Source: Gonocerus acuteangulatus
Taxonomy: Eukaryota > Arthropoda > Insecta > Hemiptera > Coreidae
Direction: 5' to 3'
Length of the DNA: 64,000 nucleotides
Assembly (NCBI GenBank): GCA_946811695.1
Contig: OX328132.1
Location: 59,760,449-59,824,448, forward strand
The notes beneath the pieces are model-generated. The model had not been told where the DNA came from and did no database searches. It saw only the letters and a list, made by a program, of their open reading frames with translations. Position 1 is the first letter of the stretch, and each line of letters begins with the position of its first letter. Below, in pieces: positions 56,561 to 64,000 of this stretch. The translations under genes were made by a program, and so were the position numbers.

Positions 56561-56785
56561 CGCATAGCGCAGGAAATCACGTGACCTTGAGCAAGTTTTT
56601 TCATTAAGGTCATAATTGGTTCGACAAATACGACCGATATTCTAGTTTTCCTATATATTTAAGCCGAAATCGCCCTGAGAACACTTTGAAGTGAGTAACG
56701 AATATTTTAAGGTGAGTTGTAATTCCCATGATTTTCGAAGATGATGAAACGTCTGTGTATGTAATTAAACCATAATTTTTCATAT
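56561..56785. other. Short non-repeated segment after the array
   Basis: No feature recognised; it separates the satellite from MITE M1. Confidence 0.4.
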
Positions 56786-56789
56786 TGTT

Positions 56790-57835
56790 TACATGGGCAT
56801 ATATAAGGGGGGGGGGGGGCTGAGGGGCTGCAGCCCCTCCCGGAATTTTGATTTCATGGTAATAACCAGAGACCGAAAATAACTATTTTTATTTCAAATG
56901 ATTTTCACTTAACCTTTAATTTTTATTATTAGGAAATAAAAATAGAAATTCCATCGTGATTGATAATATCAATTAGATATAAAATATAAAATATATTATA
57001 TTTTACTATTTAAAAAAAAAATTTAATAATTTTTATTTCAAAACCTTAAAAATAAAAATTATTTAAATAATGTTATTTCGACATTTGTTTATAACAATTT
57101 TTAATAACAATTTTTTTACTTTAACTTTAAACATTATTTTAAATAATAAAAAAAAAATTAGTGCTATAATAAATAGAAAGTAATCCACAAAAACGAAGTC
57201 TATAATATACAATATATACTCATAGAAATCAATTGGATTTAGAGGAACTTTGATGCACTCACATAAACAAATAACTTATAATAATCAAAAGGTTCTAAAT
57301 CAAGTATTTATTTATTTATTCCGAGGATAAGGGATATTTAATAAATGAGTTTCACTTTACCTTTAATTTTTATTATTGTGAATTAACAATAAAAATTCCA
57401 TCGTAATTGATATATTTCATTATTTTTATAAAACAATTTTCCAATAATTTTTATTTTAAGAACTTAAAAATAAAAATTATTTCATAACAGTTAATTATTA
57501 ATTTTAAAAATATAAATTATGAAGTAATTTTCATTTTTTTAATTAAATCATTTTTAGGAAACATTTAATTTTTATTTCGGTCCTTGATAAAAACTTGTCA
57601 TTAAACCCTTAAAAATATATTAAATAAGATCACTTCATAAAACATATTTTATTTTACGTGTAATAACGTTTTAAGGTGCAAATGACCACTCACCGTAGAT
57701 GCACCAAAAAAAAAAAAATAAATAAATAAAAATAGCGTTTTAGTTGCCTAAAACTATTCCAATCTCTAAATTTTTAGTATTCCATACCCCGGAAAAGGTC
57801 TCAGCCCCCCCCCCCCGAAATTTTCCCTGCCCCGT
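56790..57835 (-). mobile_element. MITE M1, copy 6, split by M2
   Basis: ATGGGCATATATAAGGGG and the C-rich end CCCCCCCCCCCCGAAATTTT delimit it. The M1 core resumes after the insertion at TTAAATAAGATCACTTC and continues TAGCGTTTTAGTTG, GTATTCCATACCCC. An A-rich run lies at 57705-57732. Confidence 0.72.
56868..57597. mobile_element. MITE M2, copy 2, nested in M1
   Basis: GAGACCGAAAATAACTATTT at the left and AATTTTTATTTCGGTCC at the right; long internal AT-rich inverted stretches (AACCTTTAATTTTTATTATT near both ends). Similar to 49.06 and 50.5 kb. Confidence 0.65.
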
Positions 57836-57884
57836 GGGTTGAGTTCTGACATGCATCAATTATACCCGCGTCCTCTTTGGTTTT

Positions 57885-58885
57885 TAGAAAAATAATCGTT
57901 GTAGCTCCGTCCCAGGTGATTCGACTAGAAAGGGAGTGAAACCAATCGAAAGCTGAGTAAATTTAGTATAAGACTAGTTGGAAGTAAACGTATAAATGAT
58001 TGAATGTAAGTATGTATATCTTACCAAAAGAAAGATATTCTAAATTTCCTGACATTTTCTTGATATTTCTTTCCAGCGTTACTCCTCAATGGGCAGAATT
58101 AGAGATTTCCGGGTTTCAGAAAAACTTCCCCATTTAATTATCTTTCCATTCATGTATCACAACCCTGTATTGAAGTATTTGAACGGTTTTAAAACAAAAG
58201 TTTAAAAAAAAAAACATGGATCTGTGAAAAGAAAATTACTTCCACGAACATAAAAAAAATGCCTGAAACAGTAAATAAAATACACATTTATTTTGATTTT
58301 ATTAATTCAGGTACCTAATACTGGGTCCAGGAGGCGGCCATTAAGGAACCCCAACTATACATTAACCTCAAAAATTATTATTTTTACCTAGATCACGCAC
58401 TCATTTGAACACATTTTTACAGGTATTTATATTTAGAAAACAAATGCTTTACCTTGAATTGATACTGATTGCTACGCTTATGAAACTCACAGGGATTCTC
58501 GTGAGCCCATACGTTTTTGTTGTGGTAATTAAAAATTCTATCCCTCATAAATAAGATGTACATAGTCCTGTAAAAATGTTTTCAAATGCTAGGTAAAAAT
58601 AATAATTTTGAGGTTAATGTATAGTTGGGGATCCTTAATGGCCGCCTCCTGGACCCAGTATTAGGTACCTGGATTAATAAATTCAAAATAAATGTGTATT
58701 TTATTTATTTACTGTTTTAGAATTTACAATATCTTTCTTTTGGTAAGATATACATACTTACATTCAATCATTTTTACGTTTACTCCCAACTAGTCTTATA
58801 GTAACTTTACTCAGCTTTCGACTGGTTTCACTCCCTTTCTAGTAGAATCACCTGGGACTGAGCTACAACGATGTTTCTAAAAACC
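57885..58885. repeat. Long inverted repeat (fold-back), about 1 kb
   Basis: 57885-58395 returns inverted at 58589-58885 with about 195 bp between. Matches include GGAGTGAAACCAATCGAAAG / CTTTCGACTGGTTTCACTCC and GGTCCAGGAGGCGGCCATTA / TAATGGCCGCCTCCTGGACC. The left arm carries an extra 225 bp (about 58038-58262). Outer ends AGCTCCGTCCCAGG / CCTGGGACTGAGCT. No gene. Confidence 0.8.
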
Positions 58886-59025
58886 ACGTTTGTCTCGAAA
58901 AAACAATAAAACGACGATTTCTCCCTTATAGGTGAGAATTCGGGAAATCGTTATAGAACATTTTTTGTTCCCCCCAAGGGTCCTCTATCACCCCTCACAA
59001 TATGACTAGACATTTACGGGACACC

Positions 59026-59030
<5 letters not shown>
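58886..59030. repeat. Possible mariner-type right terminus
   Basis: GGGACACCCTGTATATA ends this segment; ACACCCTGTA with TA is the usual form of mariner-type ends, but the left partner was not found. Confidence 0.4.
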
Positions 59031-59088
<58 letters not shown>

Positions 59089-59090
59089 TA
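59031..59090. repeat. (AT)n microsatellite between two CAGGGTGT-type ends
   Basis: AT run lying between CACCCTGTA and TACAGGGTG. Confidence 0.9.
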
Positions 59091-59092
59091 TA

Positions 59093-59944
59093 CAGGGTGT
59101 TCAAAACTCGATTGACACCCCCCTTTTTTCCACAATTTTTTATATTTAAAAGCGAAACTTGGTGGGTATTAACGTGGTCGAATGTACATTCATTGGACCC
59201 AATGCACGACCCCTCAACTTTCTCCAGTTCTTCTCCAGCGACCCTAACTCTGGAATCTTCAATGGAAGGGGGTTATTTTTATGACGGATTATTGTAGAGA
59301 ATTGAATTTTAGGTCGATTTTATATCGGTCATTTTTTCGCTAAAGCGCACCAATGAGTAACAAATTGCCAAAAACCGTAAAAACCCTTGTTTTTTGTCAC
59401 TTTTCTGCCAATAACGCAGAAAGTATGTCCGTAATGGAAAAAGTAACTGGTATAAACGTTCCAGAGGATTAAATTTTCTTTCCAAAAAGTACCTTTAAAT
59501 GCCTGAAACGTAAATAGGAATGGGGCAAAACACACTTTTGTTTTTGAAGTTTTCAGAAAAGTTTATGATCAACGTGGTCTACGCTTCCGTAAAACTTAAT
59601 AAACGTTTTCTAAACTTTTTGCTCCACCTAAAAATCAAATTCAATTAATTTATAAAGGCATTAAAATAATAAATGTAAAGCAATAGAACTCACCTAATGA
59701 TTAGGATTTCGTAGTAATTATTTTTGTGTTGGACGATTTATTTATTTTTTACGGCGTCTTGACATCTAGGCCATTAGTGCCGACATCCAGGGTGCAGCGA
59801 GGAATTTCATAAATAATAAAAGTTGAGGGGTCGTGCGTTGGGTCCAATGAATGTACATTCGACCACGTTAAGACCCACCAAGTTTCACTTTTAAATATCA
59901 AAAATTGTGGAAAAAAGGGGGGTGTCAATCGAGTTTTGAACACC

Positions 59945-59947
<3 letters not shown>
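59093..59947. mobile_element. Mariner-type MITE with about 130-bp inverted termini
   Basis: TA-CAGGGTGTTCAAAACTCG and CGAGTTTTGAACACCCTG-TA ends. Inverted arms 59093-59222 and 59817-59947 differ at few sites (for example CCCAATGCACGAC / GTCGTGCGTTGGG). Interior without transposase. It sits between AT tracts, the expected TA target. Confidence 0.82.
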
Positions 59948-60004
<57 letters not shown>

Positions 60005-60070
60005 TTGAACCACCATTATTTTCGATCTCTAGGGGATCTGAAACGCAAAATTTTCTAGTCGGCACATCAT
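59948..60070 (+). repeat. (AT)n and C1 module 2 fragment
   Basis: AT run 59948-60000 followed by AAATTTGAACCACCATTATT, TCTGAAACGCAAAATTTTCT and AGTCGGCAC; the rest of module 2 is missing. Confidence 0.7.
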
Positions 60071-60604
60071 CACATCACCTGTGTGACTAGGTGTCGTCAG
60101 TGTGTTTTGCAAGGAAGCCTTTTGTAAAAACGTTCATAATTTTCGATCTATTTGTTCTGTAATTAACTTTTATGCAAGAATTAATATCAAGAATAATTTT
60201 CATTTAATTTTGATGATATCACAAAAAAAAACACAAATTACTCTTATTTATTTGCTGTTTTTTTTATTCTAGAATTTCAATTACATTATGAAATTGAGAG
60301 ATAATCTCCGTTTTGAGTATCCCTTTGGAAATTTGATTAAATAAAACAACTTTTGTGTGATTCGGCAGTCTGGAGGATTTATTTTCGAAGAGTAGTGATT
60401 TTCGAAACGTTGTCTCTAACCAGAAGTTTATATTATTATTGTTTGAATTGATACTACGGTTTGAATGAGATAATTGTGGGCATTTAATGTACATTAGCCT
60501 TTATGAACATTTATGGGCCTTTATTTCTTTTTTTTATTTATTTAATTTATAGAGTTCTGCAACAGAGGCGAAAATCTCTTTAAATGTCAGTCTTCAACTT
60601 CAAA
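60071..60604. other. Interval without recognised gene
   Basis: Contains TTCGAAACGTTGTC near 60408 but no paired hammerhead core. Confidence 0.45.
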
Positions 60605-60737
<133 letters not shown>

Positions 60738-60830
60738 AACATATGAAGAAATAAACTTGAAAAAGAAAGAAGAAAAAAACAAACAAACAAAAAAAAAAAA
60801 AAATAATCAAAACAGACAAAATTTAGTAAA

Positions 60831-61138
60831 TTAAATTTTTGTGTATAATAAAGAGTTTTTTAAATGTTTGAGTAATGCATTGATGTGTGGACTACCTTCT
60901 GTCAGTATTTCGTGTAAGTCGTAAGGTATGGTCAGGTTATTGCATTGTCTGCAGTTGGTAAGTATATGTTTAACGGTCAGAGTCTCGTTACAATATCTAC
61001 AAGTTGGTCTGTCCTTTCTGTCTAGTAGGTAGGAGTGGGTAAGTAAGGTATGTCCAATACGAAGCCTGGATAGGATGACTTCGTCCCGGCGGGACAACTG
61101 TTCATTTGTCCAGGCTTTCGTTGTATTTTTGAATATGG
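60831..61138 (-). pseudogene. LINE ORF2 C-terminal fragment
   Basis: The frame reads KAWTNEQLSRRDEVILSRLR, IGHTLLTHSYLL, and CRYCNETLTVKHILTNCRQC. This is the Arg/His-rich segment with a CCHC-type cluster at the C-terminus of ORF2 in jockey/I-type LINEs. It ends at the stop near 60831; an A/T-rich tail lies beyond. Everything upstream (endonuclease, RT) is missing, a usual 5' truncation. It is not the same lineage as the LINE at 1-1299, judging by different C-terminal motifs. Confidence 0.82.
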
Positions 61139-61159
61139 GCCTTTAAGAACATGAAAAAG

Positions 61160-62052
61160 TCCGACTCGCAGGAACTGCGTCATCTTAGCGCGGTTACGTA
61201 CATCTTGAAGAAATGGAATAGATTAGCATCACAAATCATAGGAAACTGACAGCCACTGCCATCATGATTACCACAGCCACTCCAAACTTATTACCAATAC
61301 CTTTCACCGTTTGTTAGCTTATTTTACTACAATACTAATTTTACTGATAAATTCAATTTAAAACTAGAAACAACCCATTAAAAAGTGAGATAAAGAAAGA
61401 GAAAAACCATTTCAAAACAACAAAACAAACACTTTTTAAGTTTTAAGCGCTTATATCTCTCATTGACGTTGTCCCATCGAATATTGCTTCAGAACATTTT
61501 TTGTAGAGAATTTAGTAAGCATTCGAATGGTCACTTTCCACTTACCACGATTTCCCAACCGGTATCGAGATATTTACGAAAAATGTATGGAGATCCGAAA
61601 ATTTTTCACGTCTATTAATAAAATATTTTTTTTCGCATACTTCCTTAACTTCAAATATAACCAAAATTTAATCATCTTAGTTGGGATTAATTTCCAAGAT
61701 GTAGAAAATATTTCAATTGAATCCCGCGATTCTAAGTACTCACAAAAAAATAATGACCTACAAAAACATTGATTCCACTTTTCTCAGAAACGGTTACAGA
61801 TATCGCCTTAAAAATGGGTTCATTCGTTCTCTTATGTTAACAAACCTATAAAACAAGTACCTGCAAGCATATAAACTCAAAAACGTAAGCGTTACGATTT
61901 TTTTTCGCGAATTTCGCCCCAAACACTATCTTCAAGTGGGCGGATTCTGCTGGTTAACAAACTTGACCTTTCAAATTAGAAGACAGACTTTTGTGCCAAA
62001 TTTCATCAAAATCGGACCATTTTTGAGCCGTCAGGAGCGCGAACAGACAAGC

Positions 62053-62089
<37 letters not shown>

Positions 62090-62226
62090 CAAATTTTAGC
62101 CACCTATATTTTCGTGATCTATAGGGTCTGAAACGTGAAAGTTTCTAGTCGGCACTTCCGGATTGCGTCATGAGGTCAACCTCATAAGCGGGTTCTCCCT
62201 ATGGAGATAGGGAGTAACCGCGCTAA
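61160..62226 (+). repeat. C1 composite repeat, best uninterrupted copy (1067 bp)
   Basis: TCCGACTCGCAGGAACTGC (61160), subterminal TCTTAGCGCGGTT, module 1 (61430-62045, with TTCGCGAATTTCGCCCCAAA and TTTCATCAAAATCGGACC), GCGAACAGACAAG, (AT)n 62051-62089, module 2 (GTGATCTATAGGGTCTGAAA, GCACTTCCGGATTGCGTCAT), hairpin CTCCCTATGGAGATAGGGAG, end TAACCGCGCTAA. AAAAAG stands on both sides. No ORF. Confidence 0.78.
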
Positions 62227-62825
62227 AAAGAGTATTTTATAAAGGGAGCCTGCTAGATTTGTTGTTACCAGGTATGTAAACATAACATCACGTGGACAAG
62301 TTTAGAATGAGGGAGGAAGCGGTGAATTTCCTGTAGCTACTAGGTACTGTCAGATTCCTGTGAAGGCTGATTCTTATAATCTCCCGTTCTCCGGTATGCC
62401 ATTGCGTCGGTGTTTTAATTTTTCTCAAAATACCAAAACATAATATTAACCTTTAAGTAGAGATGTGGGGAGTTTTCAGCACCCCATGACTTAATTAGCA
62501 CTATATTTTGAATTTAAAAATTTACAATCCATTTCATCGCTTTGGTACCTTCATAAATAGTAGTTCTGTTCAAATTAAGGTTGCATTCGCATAAAACAAA
62601 ACATTATTTGTTTATTTTCTGGGCCTTCTACTGGCTTAGGGTGTTCACAACACCCTACTTACGTAACAAAAATTTAAAATATAATGTCTTCTTTCGACCG
62701 CCGTTTGACATTTTATATGAAGAGAATCAAGAAATAATGAAGAGGCGTTTTAAGTAAATGTGTGAAAATGATGGAGAAGATGAGTCTATTGATTCGGAAG
62801 ATGAGGAAAGAGATAGATATTTTTG
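62227..62825. other. Interval without recognised feature
   Basis: No gene or repeat family recognised. Confidence 0.5.
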
Positions 62826-62829
62826 AAAA

Positions 62830-63405
62830 ATCTACTATATATTTGTCAAATACCACGCACTCACTCACTCACTTACTGACCTATCATCCCCTAGCCCAAA
62901 CCACACGACAGAAAATTTTGAAATTTTGCATGGACACTCCCTATAGAACGTAGGCGCTCGCAAAGAAAGGATTTTTTGAAATTTGAATTTTTAAGTATTT
63001 TTCGAGGGGTTTAAAGTCTTAGATGTTTAGAACATGCAAGCCTAGGCAGCAAGCGTTGCTAGGACGATAACAGAACAGCTGTTACCGTACATTATCTATT
63101 TCATAGTATTATTTTTAATTGAGGTTAATTTCAACTATCATGGCAGGCCTTGAATTACAAAAACTGAGATTAAAATGTGAATTTGTCCCTCAAAGAGTTT
63201 CCGCCCATGACACAAAAATTTGAAATTTTGCAAGGGCCATCCGTTTAGAGTGTAAACACTCGCTAAGAAAGGTTTTTTATTTTTATATTCAAACGTTTAA
63301 GTGCTATTAGGGGGGTTTGAATTATTAAGAAGAAAATGGTTCGATTTTGATAACATTTGGTACAAAAATCTATCTTCTTATTTAAAAGTTTATGTTCATT
63401 AACCA
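62830..63405. repeat. Dispersed repeat R-A, copy 2
   Basis: Second copy of the repeat at 2616-3240, same orientation, ending at the start of the inverted 160-bp array. Confidence 0.8.
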
Positions 63406-63420
63406 CCAATCACGAATTTG

Positions 63421-64000
63421 TGCTGGCGTAATATTACGCTAGCACAGCCACGTTTTCTCGGAAACGGCTGGAGCGACAAATTTGTGACTGGTGTCATTCT
63501 AGAGCAACAAATTAGCAACAAATTGTGGTACCAATCTGAATTTCGTCAGACAATTAGATCAAAAGTTACGGGGGTGTCTGTGCTAGCGTAATATTACGCT
63601 AGCACAGCCACGTTTTCTGGGAAACGGCTGGAGCGACAAATTCGTGATTGGTGTCATTCTAGAGCAACAAATTAGCAACAAATTCTCGTACCAATCTGAA
63701 TTTCGTCAGACAATTAGATCAAAAGTTACAAGGGTGGCTGTGCTAGCGTAATATTACGCTAGCACAGCCACGTTTTCTCGGAAACGGCTGGAGCGACAAA
63801 TTCGTGATTGGTGTCATTCTAGAGCAACAAATTAGCAACAAATTCTCGTACCATTCTGAATTTCGTCAGACAATTAGATCAAAAGTTACGGGGGTGGCTG
63901 TGCTGGCGTAATATTACGGTAGCACAGCCACGTTTTCTCGGAAACGGCTGGAGCGACAAATTCGTGATTGGTGTCATTCTAGAGCAACAAATTAGCAACA
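63421..64000. repeat. 160-bp array, inverted relative to 55-56.5 kb, open at window end
   Basis: Junction palindromes are centred near 63433, 63593, 63753 and 63913, spaced 160 bp. Here the palindrome GTGGCTGTGCTAGCG-TAATATTA-CGCTAGCACAGCCAC is perfect in two junctions. The left edge joins a plus-orientation remnant (CACCAATCACGAATTTG) to the inverted unit. The array continues beyond the window. Confidence 0.95.

Noticed and set aside
60385..60425. GAAACGTTG resembling a PLE hammerhead 3' half
   Set aside because: No CTGANGA strand or stem II partner upstream.

Overview
The window is repeat-dominated, AT-rich eukaryotic DNA in which I see no intact host gene. Its elements point to an invertebrate, most likely an arthropod: an R1/jockey-type LINE, several Penelope-like elements (PLEs) with GIY-YIG endonuclease, hAT and pogo/Tigger DNA transposons, a 5S-rRNA-derived SINE with an arthropod-like 5S head, tRNA-derived SINEs, and more than twenty long (AT)n tracts. 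Species cannot be fixed from the sequence. A 200-N assembly gap lies at 15003-15202.

Layout. 0-1.3 kb: 3' part of a LINE with an in-frame loss of reverse transcriptase. 2.1-5.3 kb: a MITE (M1), a dispersed repeat (R-A) that recurs at 62.8 kb, and a deleted hAT element. 6.0-8.4 kb: PLE-A, framed by inverted copies of its own 3' end. 8.4-15.7 kb: M1 copies, SINE S1, fragments of a composite repeat (C1), PLE-B and the gap. 15.7-20.3 kb: PLE-A end, a GA-rich purine tract, a Harbinger-type MITE. 21.7-25.1 kb: an hAT-like and a pogo element. 25.6-28.2 kb: a large fold-back, a minisatellite and a PLE-C fold-back. 28.2-31.6 kb: nothing recognisable. 31.7-39.6 kb: PLE-C copies, SINEs, (AT)n tracts and a PLE-A fold-back with perfect 160-bp arms. 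40-48 kb: inverted repeats, SINEs, C1 copies carrying a 5S-SINE and a pogo element. 48.9-54.9 kb: MITEs and C1 copies joined head to tail, one holding PLE-D. 54.97-56.56 kb: a 160-bp tandem array whose units meet in a palindrome containing TAATATTAC. 56.8-64 kb: nested MITEs, long inverted repeats, a LINE tail, the best C1 copy, a second R-A copy and an inverted 160-bp array that runs off the window.

Main themes. (1) PLE 3' ends of four types carry hammerhead-ribozyme-like folds: CTGANGA and GAA core strands, pairing stem I, variable or covarying stem II, and a short palindromic stem III. They occur as fold-back (inverted) pseudo-LTR copies. (2) PLE-A encodes a basic linker ending in a PCNA-interacting-type motif (QTNIKHFF) between RT and endonuclease, and the pogo transposase ends with an independent one (QATIKDFF). 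(3) Composite repeat C1 has a hairpin 3' end, subterminal inverted repeats, an internal (AT)n and a head-to-tail junction, which resembles non-autonomous Helentrons. (4) The 160-bp array can be read either as a satellite with a rolling-circle-type nonanucleotide or as a tandem MITE with TA target sites. All calls come from reading the sequence; no database search was possible.
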